The notes below the pieces were generated by a model. That model did no database searches. It was not told the DNA's origin and was given only the letters and a program-made list of their open reading frames with translations. This document shows positions 1-12,300 of a DNA stretch of 64,000 nt, piece after piece (within the stretch, counting starts at the first letter, position 1; each line of letters begins with the position of its first letter). Origin of the DNA: Scolanthus callimorphus. Its lineage: Eukaryota > Cnidaria > Anthozoa > Actiniaria > Edwardsiidae. Where the stretch lies: contig CM066925.1 of the NCBI GenBank assembly GCA_033964015.1, positions 10,710,204 through 10,774,203 of the forward strand, given 5' to 3'. The position numbers and the translations under genes were made by a program.

Positions 1-1190
1 CGATGACGTCAAAGATTGCATAAGTTGAAAAATTATTGCACGCGTCACGTTCACGCGTCGCACTTGTAGACAGGCTGGCAAAACTGCCCTGCTCTCTTTA
101 AAGAAGTAAAGCGGGGACATTCATTTTGAATGAATAATAAAGTGTACATTGCCTTGCCGTAATCAGTGTCCGTCTTGCAACAGTTCACCGATCATGGACC
201 ACGTATTGGGGGCATTCTATTTGATTGATACATGCGCTTCTCTTCCTCTGTGAAGTCTACTAAACGCTTGGAACCCTGTGGTATGCAAGGAACGCCTGTG
301 ACGTCTAACGTTACTTCAATTTTTCGCTGACACATTGGTCACTGACATATAATTATAAGTAGCCTAATAAATTAATAGAATTAAAAAGAAAGAACTGCAT
401 AAGAAGATTTTTACTAAAAATACCTCCATTTTATAATACAGTGTAATGTACATGATGGTTAGTCGCCGTGCTGTAGAATCCCCTTTCACTCGTTTGGGTA
501 AGCTATATTTCAATTTAAAATCGCTACTGTCTTATTTTCTGGGAATATATGTTTTCAACGAAGGTGGTAAAAACGTTTATGAATTGGAATAAAAACGAGC
601 AGTCTAACTGACAATGAAAAAAATCAATTTGCAATCTAATCACGACGTCCAGTGTTATGCTTTATATATCGTTATATTAATGTTATACAAAAAGTTCTAA
701 AAACTATTCTAGAATTTACTAAATATAAACATTATTTACAAGTTAGAGTTACACGCCAAGGTATATCTTCCTTGCGATTCTAGCGAGTCTTAGTTTTGGG
801 CTAAAAACGGGCTAAAGACTTTTTTGTCAAATGATGTTGATATTGTATTTTTGTTGCATTTCTACCTGTCTTTTACTGTCTTTTGTTTATATCCCTAGGG
901 AACCGAATCACCAAGGTACCATGGAATTACCAATAATTGTTCCTGGCAAAGCACTCGTGAACTCAGAAAGCGCATGTACTTTTACCCACCGGAGTTAGAC
1001 AGAGGAGATATTACTGCAGATTCGCTTTCATAAAATGTTGTAGCGCATTCAAACGCGCATCTATTTCCATCATCTCCGCTGAGCGATTAAACGAATCTTC
1101 GATTTCTGCTGAGAACAATTGCATAGAAAAACATTGTGAGCTCTCTTTTTCTATAAAAAAAACAACACAAATATCTTGCGCCTTTCCCTC
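1..1190. other. Intergenic, no recognisable gene
   Basis: AT-rich sequence in which I see no convincing coding exon, RNA gene or complete repeat. It may be the flank of a gene outside the window. Confidence 0.5.
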
Positions 1191-1825
1191 GTCTTGACCT
1201 CTTACCCCTTGTATCCAACTTCAGCTATCACCCCAGCCACACCCCTTGCCTCTACCCCCTACGCTTGTAACCAACCTTACTCCCTCATCCCCACCACTCC
1301 TTTCATTCATCGTCTCTGACATGACTTACCCCCTCACAACCACCATACCTCTCACCCTTGCCTCCACCACAGATACGTCTAACCCTCGTTACTCCCTCAT
1401 CCTCACCCCTCCTATTACTAATCGTTCCTCACATGCCACCCCCTCACAACCACCATACCTCTACCCCTTGCACTTGTGACCCACGTTACACCCTCATCCC
1501 CACCACTCCTTTTACTCGTCATCTCTCACATGACTTACCCCCTAACAACCACCATACCTCTATCCCTTGCCGGCCTCTTCCTCTCACACATCTAACCCAC
1601 GTTACACCCTCATCCCCACCACTCCTTTTACTCGTCATCTCTCACATGACTTACCCCCTAACAACCACCATACCTCTTACCCTTGCCTCTCCCCCTCACA
1701 CATCTAACCCACGTTACACCCTCATCCCCACCACTCCTTTTACTCGTCATCTCTCACATGACTTACCCCCTAACAACCACCATACCTCTTACCCTTGCCT
1801 CTACCACTTATCCCCTGGCTTTAAC
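1191..1825 (+). repeat. Pyrimidine-rich minisatellite, about 110-bp unit
   Basis: Degenerate tandem repeats of a C/T/A-rich unit of about 110 bp that includes ACATGACTTACCCCCT and CAACCACCATACCTCT. The last two or three units (about 1500-1800) are nearly identical and earlier ones are diverged. Open frames through it are a by-product of low stop-codon content and look like neither secreted nor structural protein families. Confidence 0.85.
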
Positions 1826-2026
1826 TAGAATTATTATATAGCTCGTGTTTATTCGATCAAAGCGCGCGCTCTGATTGGTTCTATCATGGTCACGTGGCGG
1901 GCTACAAATCCAATGTAGCCCGCGCGGGCTACAATTGAAAAATTGTTGCCCGCGCTTGCGACATCGCTAGAGCGAGAAATTTCGGCGGATGATTTTTACC
2001 GTATTTTCTTTTTGCTATATAATAAA

Positions 2027-2169
2027 ACACTTAATGACTGCACCCTCGGGAAACAGCGAGTTTTTTTTTCCCTCGAATCTCGATGTTTCCCTCGACTTCG
2101 TCTCGGGAAACATCGAGATTCTCGGGAAAACAAAACTCGCTGTTTCCCTCGGAAGCAGTCATTAAGTGT
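2027..2169. repeat. Hairpin (foldback) of about 143 bp
   Basis: The outer arms ACACTTAATGACTGC and GCAGTCATTAAGTGT are exact reverse complements. Inner arms around CTCGGGAAACAGCGAG and CTCGATGTTTCCCTCG also pair, so most of the segment folds into one long stem with the apex near 2098. Confidence 0.85.
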
Positions 2170-2404
2170 ATAATATTCCCTCCTCTCATCACACCATTAC
2201 CCATTGCCTCTATGCTGAGTTGCCCCACACCCCCATTACCCCTGCACTTTTACCTGAGTTCACTTGGTGCTGATATCTCCGTGTGCTTGTCTTCGTGCGG
2301 GATCGGGTGCGTCCGTGTTCCGGTGTACTAGAATATCTTACATTTCTGGTCAAGGCTCAATGAGATAAATGGGTTTCACATTTTAGTTAATCACGGGATG
2401 TGTA

Positions 2405-2715
2405 AAGGCCAGTCTACACTTGCGATTTTTGCTGCAATTTTTGTCGCGCGAGTCGTTGCGATGTTTCTCCCACGTACGCGTCAACTCGAAATCACTAATG
2501 TAAACTAGGCGCAACTCGGCGCGATTTTTGTCGCGTCGTCGCGGAGATTTCAAACATGTTCGACACTCTTTGCAACTTGATGCGATTTGAAGAAAAGACA
2601 GCACAGAAATCGCACCGGATTTGCATCTCGTTTACACAAGAGAGTTGGAATTGCAACTCGCGCGAGAAAAATCGCCGCGACAAATGCAAAAAAATCGCAA
2701 GTGTAAACCGGCCTT
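2405..2715. mobile_element. Miniature inverted-repeat element, 311 bp
   Basis: The ends pair as terminal inverted repeats of about 26 bp starting AAGGCCAGTCTACACTTGCG, the right end being its near-perfect reverse complement (GCAAGTGTAAACCGGCCTT). The element is flanked by TA on both sides. The interior is rich in CGCGA motifs and has no coding sequence, so it is non-autonomous. The family was not identified. Confidence 0.7.
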
Positions 2716-2721
2716 AACGTG

Positions 2722-2930
2722 TTGAAGAGGGCAAGCCTCGCTGGCTAGTCACAGTGGCAGGCCTTGGGTCTTCACCAGTAGTCTTTAGGGTTCTCAACCA
2801 GTGTAACGAGTCGGGAGGACATCACGGGATGTGAAACGAGTCGTGAAGAGGGCAAGCCTTGTGGCCTAACCACGGGGATAGCCTTGGGTCTTCACCAGTA
2901 GTCTTTAGGGTTCTCAGTGTAACGAGCCAA
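2722..2930. repeat. Two-copy tandem duplication of about 110 bp
   Basis: GAAGAGGGCAAGCCT...GCCTTGGGTCTTCACCAG...TTTAGGGTTCTCA occurs twice, at about 2722-2805 and 2841-2918. The copies are joined by a spacer repeating the phrase CACGGGATGTG, which is also found at about 2391. Non-coding. Confidence 0.7.
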
Positions 2931-3500
2931 GAGGTACCATTTATTGGATCTTTTACTAGCGACTGTTACCCGCTACTCACCCACTAGGCTAATACAGGCT
3001 CGTCTCTATAAGGCATATCCAACAGTCCTTCCCACGATTGCTTAGGACGACTATTTTAGCGATAAGTCTCATCACCATGGGTAATGGTAGTTTTTGGGCT
3101 ACGCCTTGTATAGATAGAACTCTACAAGCGCTACAAACAAACGTTTTCATATGCAAGGCTACACATCTGACTCTAAAATGTTCTTGTTTTGAGACTACAA
3201 TTAAAAACCCTAAAACTAGCTTCGTAACACCTCTTCCCCCCCCCCCCCCCCCTCCGTCTTTGACTCGGGCACATCTCCTGATGTGATAAGGTAATAAATT
3301 TGACTAATGATTACATGAATATTTTGTTTGAGTCGCAAATGAGTTGCGATTTTACAATATTTTTGTAAAATGAATATATGATAGTATAAAATTTGGTATT
3401 CAGTTCCATTGCGGACTACAAAACCTACTGTTCTACAAGTCTAATATGAATACCACGTTGCATAAAAGGAATCAAATAATTTTCTTGAAGTAATATTTAA

Positions 3501-4917
3501 GGTGACTCCAAGAAAGGTCCAAGCGCATTTTCTGTAAATATAAATTCGGTCATAACTTTTATAATATTCCTGTGACGAATATCAAACTTGGAGGACAGTA
3601 GCAGGCATCTTTAAGCAATACCTTAACATACTTCGATCTTTATTTGCGTTAATACTTTTAATAATATCCCATCTACAGTGGACCCCCTTGTTCTACTCAT
3701 GCTTAACATTAAAAGTCCTATAGCATCACCAAAAAACACCGAAGCTTCCTGAAATTTTTCGGAGAAGACATGTTGTTACTTTATGTCTTCAAATGCTAAG
3801 CTGATCGTCCCTTGATAATTGCGTTGTGGATCACTCTATGATTTATAGACGCTGAATATTATAAATTCGTCAAGAATGAACGAACGATTACCTTTGTTGT
3901 GAAGAGCCAATATTATAGCTTTAGCATGGGTCTTTGCTTTCTACAATGATTCAGGCCTGTAGCGTTAGGTGTTAACTTGCCCCAGCTCTAATAGTTCGGC
4001 GAAAAAACATTTATAAGTAGAGAAATAATATATTTTGGTCGCAGAGTACTACACGTCAAATCTTTGCAAGCCGTCTAGCGTTCTTTGTTTATGAATCGGA
4101 AAGAGCGGGTCGGAATTTGCACCGTTTAAGGAGGGTAAAAATACTGTGCCTCTGAGGACTCAAGGGGAGGGTATGAAAAGAAATTGTCTGCTCTAGTGAA
4201 GGCTGACAAACGAAAATTGGTTTTCAAACCCTCCCCCTTGAGTCCTCAGAGGCACAGCATTTGTACCCTCCTTTAAAGAGGTGCGAATTCCGACCCGCTC
4301 ATTTCGATTCATAAACAAAGAACGCTAGACGACTTGCAAAGATTCGAGTGTGTAGAACTCTGCATCCAAAATATATTATTTCTCTACTTATAAATGTTTT
4401 TCCACCGAAATATTAGAACTGGGACAAGAATAACACCTAAGCTACATCGTCTATAAAACGTAGAGTGATCCACAACGCAAGATGTCTTCTCCGCAAAATT
4501 TCAGAAAGCTTCGGTGTTTTTTGGTGATGCTATAGGACTTTAAATGTTAAGCATGAGTAGAAAGAAAACGTAAGTCATCAATTTGTTGCTCCTATAAAAT
4601 CTCAACTTTGGTTCCGAGGAATTGACCAAGATTTTCTAATTACATGGGGCAATTAAATTGAACATCAATTTTGAAATTTCGTGCAAAAGTGATAGCAAAT
4701 TTTTTTTCAGAGATGTCTAAAGTGGAACAAGGGGGTCCACTGTAGCTGGGATATTATTAAAAGTATTAACGCAAATAAAGATCGAAGTATGTTAAGGTAT
4801 TGCTAAAAGATGCCTGCTACTGTCCTCCAAGTTTGATATTCGTAACAGGAATATTATAAAAGTTATGACCGAATTTCTATTTACAGAAAATGCGCTTGGA
4901 TTTTTCGTGGAGTCACC
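3501..4917. mobile_element. 1.4 kb foldback element bounded by TTAA
   Basis: The whole segment is an imperfect inverted repeat centred near 4195. The terminal 200 bp of each arm are about 96% identical in reverse complement, starting GGTGACTCCA and ending TGGAGTCACC. Pairing continues through the CATCACCAAAAAACACCGAAGC block and the GAGTCCTCAGAGGCACAG block to the apex. The right arm carries an unpaired stretch of about 170 bp (4563-4730). TTAA abuts both ends (3497-3500 and 4918-4921), the target duplication typical of piggyBac-type elements, although TTAA also fits as part of the arm. No transposase is present, so it is non-autonomous. Confidence 0.8.
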
Positions 4918-5280
4918 TTAAAAGGACTTGACCGCGATTTCAAAGACCGCGCAATTATTTGCGAAGCCGACAAAATGGAACTAATTACGGAGTTTGTATA
5001 GGAGTCAGCCTCTTGAATTACTTAGAATACCTATTATCAGAAACGTACAAGTGATGCACTTATATGTTTCTGCTATTACTTATTCATATTTTATTATATA
5101 AACACCAATGAAATACCGGGTGATGTCCCGCGCGAAAACTTGCTATCTTCACACAATGAAAATAACACTATTTTCACGTTATTTCAAATGTGAAAATAAC
5201 ACACTTGCCTTTGCTCAATGCTCGATTTTTACAGCTTAACTCAAATAAAATTTGAATTTGGTATTTCATTGATGTTTATC

Positions 5281-5598
5281 AGAAACATAAGTGAGTTGAA
5301 ACGTGTAACAAACATACATTGCTTTCGTACCAAGCGGCGGAATATTCGCAGAATAAACAATTGAACAGATTTCGATAAAAATTTTGTTGCAAGACTTCAA
5401 GATGTTAAATGTTAGTATATTATCACTTACCACTGTTGTTCTACTTAATTTGTGCATAAAATGAAATATTATGAAAAGAAAACCTGCTTGGGTAGCAGGC
5501 GAGAGTTCATTATTGACCAAATATGGTCATAAACTCGCCACGAATAATTCACAGCATGATTCGCCGTTACATGTTTCAACAAAGTTATATTTTTTTGT
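5281..5598. mobile_element. hAT-like MITE, copy 1 of 3
   Basis: About 320-bp element starting (C)AGAAACATA, about 90% identical to copies at 57464-57786 (inverted) and 61100-61420. The right end is eroded: the expected ATATGTTTCTG is here a T-rich run, so the target duplication is not clean. Non-coding. Confidence 0.75.
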
Positions 5599-5789
5599 GT
5601 TTATATAATAAACAGCCGCTAACTTGTGAGATAAATTTTCAACACTCGAAGATAAAATTCGTATCTCCGCGTGGCCATGTAATATTCTCTATTCAATATG
5701 CACTCATTTCGTGAATCGGTGACCAAATCAAATGATTATAAGAATTTCCGCGCGCTGATTGGTCGAGAAATTTGTTTTCTCTTGCTATA

Positions 5790-6041
5790 GAGCGGTTTTC
5801 ACATGACTGTCGTGAAAACAATTGCAATTGAGCAATCACTAGCCAATCAGAATCAAGAGAACTCACGACTTGCTCCTAAATGGCTTTTTTCTCAGCCAAT
5901 CGCAAGCCGAACCAATTACTAAGTAATGACACAATTGTATTTAATACAGAATATGATTGGCTGACAAAAACGAGTAGCCAATGAGAACGCAAAGCAATCG
6001 CAATAACATAACAAGTCTTGACAGTCATGTGAAATCCGCTC
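5790..6041. mobile_element. TA-flanked MITE, 252 bp
   Basis: 22-bp terminal inverted repeats (start GAGCGGTTTTCACATGACTG, one mismatch between ends) are flanked by TA at 5788-5789 and 6042-6043, as for Tc1/mariner-class elements. Several ATTGGCT/AGCCAAT boxes lie inside. Decayed ends of the same family appear near 21795 (ATATGAAATCCGCTC) and 25400 (AGAGCGGATTACGTGTGACTG). Confidence 0.8.
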
Positions 6042-6334
6042 TAATCACCAACTGGTGATTATAACATTGAAAGTATTGGGAGCGCGCGCGCGAGTTTTGT
6101 TGATGATCGTGAAAAAATCCCCCAAAAAACAATCTGTTTTTGTCTAAAACAAAACCTTATAAATCACAATAAGTCGCCTCAGTCTCCGTGATTATCGGCG
6201 AATAGTCACCGAGACTATAGTCACGTACACTCTTATACTAGAAAGGGCGTCCACAGTTAAAAATCCTCCAGCTGAGTATAATGTACGATTATGTACTAGC
6301 GAGTGATTTAAAATGAGTTACCCCTGCGCTTGAT

Positions 6335-9300
6335 CTAATCTCCTTGCAATGACGCCTTTACCTTCTCTCTTGAGATGTTCCAGCCTCCCTTCATCACAAT
6401 GTTGTAAACTTCGGTGACAAGCCATGGGAATTGTCTAAAGAACACGTAATCTTTGAACAAGGCGTCTTCAAACCACGCGGGACGCGGTTTTCCTCTGTCA
6501 TGGCTCGAATGCGCATAGGTGTTGCGAATAAATCGTAGTAACTCTACACATGACTTTGTATCGTACGTGCGATAGGGACCGGATGTCATCTCGCGGAAGA
6601 TAGCAGGGACTGGTACATCCCAATCTCCATGAAAATGTTTCACGAAACTTGTCTCCAAATCATTCTCGACCTGTGTTCTTACACCTGATGGCCTTTTCGA
6701 TCGAGGGGTTTCTATCTCTGGCTGATCTCCGACGGCTTGGATGAACTGCTGCTTCTTGTTATTCGTCCAGAAAAATGGATGAGTCAAAGCATCTGCCGCA
6801 GAAATGCGATCATCTTTATTTTTCGCGATCAGTCGTTCTACAAGATCAGACGCCTCGGGAGGCAAGATCTTACTGATAGAAGGGTTATAATTATAGATGT
6901 TAGCTTCCGTTTCGTTTTGAACTTTCAGACTTTGGTCGTTGCAATCACTAGAAGGCGGTGCGAATGGGTGTTTCTTTGAAGAGAGTATGTAATGAAGAAT
7001 AAGACCACAAGAAAACATGTCGGAATTCTTGCTGTGTGTGTCCTGCATGCCCTTTGAGGAAGTCTGGATCATCAGTTCCGGAGCCATCCATAATCGCGTG
7101 CCAGCATTTGTGTGCATGACAGAATCAGAGACTTCTGACAATTTGTCGCACGTGCTGCTTAAACCAAAGTCTGCTATCTTCAAACACAACGGATCGAGCT
7201 TGTAAAGTATGTTACCGGGTTTTAGGTCTCGATGTAGAATCTCTTTACTGTGTAGAAACTGTATTCCGAGAAACAAATCTTTGCAAAGCTTAACGCTATA
7301 GCTCGAATCAGGCTCGCTGTCGAGATATGCACGAAGATCTCCTTCCATTAGCTCCAGGACGATGTAGTGACAATACAGGTCTTTTGTATAATCTACGTAT
7401 CCAACAATTTGTTCACAATTTCCGATTGTGATAAGGTTTTCGATTTCCCTGGTGTCTACTTTCCTAACGAGATGCTCTTTAAGAAGACGTTTGATGGCAA
7501 CCTCCCTTCCATCCTTACTATTGATGCCTGCATGGACACTACTAAATAGACTGGAAGCTATAAAGCTCTCGTGAAAATAAAATTCGTCAACTTGCTTTGA
7601 CTTCTGGCGTCTTGCTACCTGTTTGAGTTTATCGTTGAAGCGAACTGATTGTGTTTTCCAAGGAATAAGCAGTGGGATTTCTTCGATGTCAAATTTTTGG
7701 AGCAATATTTCCAGTAAGTCGGACCCGTCTGAAGCTAAATCAAGTGGTCTTACACCATTCGAGTCACGAATGTTGACATCAGCGCCATACTGCAAGAGAC
7801 GACACACAATAGCACAGTGTACATTATCTTGACCTTGTCCTAAGTCCTTTGCATTCTTACAGCACAGATGCAAAGGGGTTTCGCCTCCTTCTCCCTTTTG
7901 GTTGACAGAAGCCCTTGATTTCCTCAACAAAAGCTCTACAAGATTTTCCTTCCAGTTGGTTTTCGGATTTGGATCTCCACACACATCAAGCAGGGCAGAG
8001 CTTGCTTTGCTGTCATCGAACTCTTCAGAACTAGAGGCTGCTACCAATAGAGCGTTCGCATGGTCGAACCAGTCTTCCGATATTAAAGTTGAGAAAACAG
8101 ACGGATGTCTATCTTTACACCAAACATCAAACTTATAATCCAAAACCTCTTTCCAAAATTGTTCTGTTGTAAGTTTCATTGACGACACATCACGATAGAG
8201 GTAATGTCGTGATGACGAGTACAGTTTTTCTAAACGTGCAAGACATGATAGCAAAGGGGTTTTGTTCTGATTTGTAAGTGCATTTGGGTCCGCACCTGCA
8301 TCCAAAAGGAGTCTCATGGCGCTCCAGGTTCTGCACAAATGAAGTGGGGCCTCGCGCTCCAAATTCACATTGTTCACTTGTGCCCCTTCTCAACAAGATG
8401 GCGAAAAAAGCCAAAAATAAATACCCGAAAATCACTAATATTCATCTTGGATTTCCATTCCAGAGAAGCTAAAAAGTGCAATGGAGTATTTGAGTCACCA
8501 TCTATGGCGTTTGCTGACAACTGACGAGCACTCGGATGAGTGGAGAGCAGCGTAAGCATCGCTTGTACATCGCTCGCTTCATATCTTCCGCACGAAAACG
8601 CCTCAATAAGGAGATGATAGACGCCCTTGCCCGAGAATGTAGCTTCATTGACCCGAGCACCACGGTCGAGAAGGAACTTGCAAAATTGAGAATTACAACG
8701 AGATGATTTACTGTTATTGAAGAAGTACAACAGGGGCGTTTCCCCGTTCTGATTCTTTACCCAAAACGACGCCCCACAGTCGACCATCATCTGACAAACG
8801 CATTTCGCTTCCTCCAAGGACGCCATGTCATTCGAGGCAACAGTAATCGCGTAAAAAAAGGGCGTGTTCCCCAATTCATCTGTTGCATTCGGATTTGCAC
8901 CCAAATCTAGAAGCAAGCGGCAAATATTATGCATCACAAAAGACTGCGATCCTACCACTCTAAGCAACTCGTTAAAACACTTCATTATATTGCCGTGTTT
9001 TACAGCTTGTAGGTGAGGTTCCATGGCTCTCAATGCATGGTTAATTCGGAATTTTAACAGACGCTCATCTTCCCGCAAGTTATCGCTAAAATATTTGAGA
9101 AATCTAATAAACACTGCGTCAATCGTAGCCTTGACAATGTTTTCAGACCTTTCTTTCATTTCTTTAAAAATGATAGATTCAAACTTTTGAATGTGTCATT
9201 TAACTTGGTGTCTTCGTTATTCTCAGGGTAACAGATATCAAGGGTGTTCACAATTGCATGCTGTAAGAGGCTCATTGAAAAACGGTCCGAAACGTCCATT

Positions 9301-12300
9301 TGCGCACCGTAATTAAGAAGAACACGCACTAGACTGTGGTTACTCTCGAACGCGTAATATAAAGGTGTCCTCCCTTGAAAATCTCTTGCGTTTACATCTG
9401 CACCACCCTCAAGAAGACAAATAGCCACCCTTGGATGTATTGCGAGGAAAAGAGCTGTATTTCCCTCGCTATATGTAATATTTACATCCGCTCCTTTGGC
9501 AATTAAGTAGCGTACGGCGGGTTCGTTATCGATGAATCTGGGTAGTACTGTTACGCCAATATTGTTTCTTGCGTTCAAATCTGCCTCTGCTTCTACAAGT
9601 AGACGAAGGGTGTTTACGGGAGACGAAAGAACGGCGTGGAAAAGAGGTGTTTCTCCAAGGCTATCACGGGCGTTCAGGTCTGCTCGTGCCTCTATTAAAC
9701 TACGCGTGATTTGTTCGTTCCATAAGGAGTAAAACAATGGAGTTCTCCCATGAACATCGACAATATTTACTTTAGCATTATGCTCTAGAAGAAGTTTGGT
9801 AATCTCTAGGTCGTTTCTCTTGACCGCGCAAAATAAAGGCGATGCCCCGTTTCTGTTATCAAGTTCGATATCAGCTCCACCATTTAAAAGAACCTTTGAG
9901 ATTTCAGCATCTCCTTTCTCACAAGCATGCATCAAAAGTGTCATGCCATCTAATGTTTCATTCACATTAGCTCCAGCATCGACAAGGAGTGCCATAATGG
10001 AAACGCGTTTCAAATTAAACGCGGACATCAAAGGCGTTATTCCACATTTATCACGCATATTCGCATTAGCTTTAGCATCGACAAGTAATCGTACAATCGG
10101 CAAATGACCGAATTTACAAGCAAAATGTAATGGGGTCATCCTATGATCGTCACAAGCATTCACATCTGCTCCGGCACCGAGAAGCAACCGTACAATGTCA
10201 ACATGTCCAATTTCACAGCCATGCAACAAAGGCGTCATTCCATGACAATCGCATGCATTCACATCTGCTCGAGCTTTGATAAGAAGGTGTACAATTCTCA
10301 CTTGTCCATTTATACACGCATATATCAAAGGTTCAACACTCGTGTTCACATTTGCTCCCTTGTTGACAAGCAACCGTACACTGTCTACCTCTCCCCATTC
10401 AGATGCATAACTCAAAGGAGTCAGTCCATTAGCATCTTTTGCATTCACATTTGCTCCAGCGTGAATAAGCAACCGCACAATATCCAAATTTCTTGTTTTA
10501 GATGCATAAATCAATGGCGTCATTCCATCGGCGTCACGGGCATTTAAATCTGCCCCTGCATCAACAAGCAGTCGTACAACAGCCAGATATCCCTTTCGAA
10601 ATGCAAACAACAATGGCGTCATTCCATCACCATCACAAGCATTCACATCTGCACCAGCATCGAGAAGTATTCGTATAATGTCGAGATGTCCCCTTTTAGC
10701 TGCTTGAATCAATGGCGTCATTCCATCACCATCACATGCATTCACATCTGCACCAGCATCGAGAAGTTGCTCTATAATGCCTTTATTTTCCGGTTTTAAT
10801 GCTTGAATTAAGGGCGTCATTCCGCAACTGTCACGTGCATTCACATTTGCTCCAGCTTCGACAAGCAGTCGTGCAATGTCCAAGCGTTCAAGTTTAAATG
10901 CATAGAAAAGTGGTGTAATTCGGTGACTGTTACAAGCATTCACATCTGATCTGGCACCGAGAAGCAACCGTACGATGTCAACATTTCCTACTTCACATGC
11001 ATAAAACAAAGGCGTCATTCCATGACAATCGCATGTATTCACATCTGCTCGAGCGTTGATAAGAAGCTGTACAATTTCCACTTTTCCGATTTTACACGCA
11101 TGAATCAATGGGGTTCTTTTATTACCAACACTCGTATTCACATTTGCTCCCTTGTTAACAAGCAACCGTACACTGTCTACCTGCCCCCATTTATATGCAT
11201 AACTCAAAGGAGTCAGTCCATTAGCATCTTGTGCATTCACATTTGCTCCAGCGTGAACAAGCAACCGCACAATATCCAAATGTCTTGTTTTAGATGCATA
11301 GATCAATGGCGTCATTCCGTCACCATCGCAAACATTCACATTTGCGCCAGCATCGACAAGCAGTCGTACAACAGCCAGATATCCCTTCCGAAATGCAAAC
11401 AACACTGGCGTTATTCCATCACCATCACAAGCATTCACATCTGCCTCAGCATCGACAAGTATTCGTACAATGTCGAGATGTCCCCTTTAGCCGCTTGAAT
11501 CAATGGCGTCATTCCATCACCATCACAAGTATTCACATCTGCCTCAGCATCGACAAGTATTCGTACAATGTCGAGATGTCCCCTTTTAGCCGCTTGAATC
11601 AATGGCGTCATTCCATCACCATCACATGCATTCACATCTGCCTCAGCATCGAGAAGTATTCGTATAATGACGAAATGTCCCCTTTTAGCTGCTTGAATCA
11701 ATGGCGTCATTCCATCACCATCGCGAGCATTCACATCTGCCCCTGCACCGACAAATAGTCGCACAATGTCGGGATATCCCAATTCAATTGCTTGAATCAA
11801 TGGCGTCATCCCATCACCATCACATGAATTCACATCTGCCTCATTATCGACAAGTATTCGTACAATGTCTAAGTGCCCAAGTTTCAATGTAGAAATTAAG
11901 GGTGTCATCCTGTCATTCACTGACCTGCCATTGACATCGGCGCCAGCTTCAACAATTAATTGCACAATGTCCACATTTTGCACATGACATGCCCTTAACA
12001 AAACTGTCCTGTCATCAGCATCCCGTGCATTTACATTGGCTCCAGCTTCAATAAGCAATCGCAAAGTGTCTAAGTCGTTTTCGGCAAAAGCCTGACGCAA
12101 AGTTCTATTTATATCAGCTCCAGCATCGACAAGCAACCGCACAATATGCGTGCTTTGGATTTCACATGCGTGGCACAAAGGGGTAGCTTCGTAAGGGTCA
12201 CTAACGTTCACATTGGCGCCAGCCTGAATGAGCAATGACACAATATGTGGATTTCCATATTCACACGCATACACCAAGGGTGTCTTTCTATCCTCATCAA

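Noticed and set aside
1246..1828. Thr/Pro-rich open frames
   Set aside because: They follow a pyrimidine-rich minisatellite with few possible stops. There is no domain or splice support.
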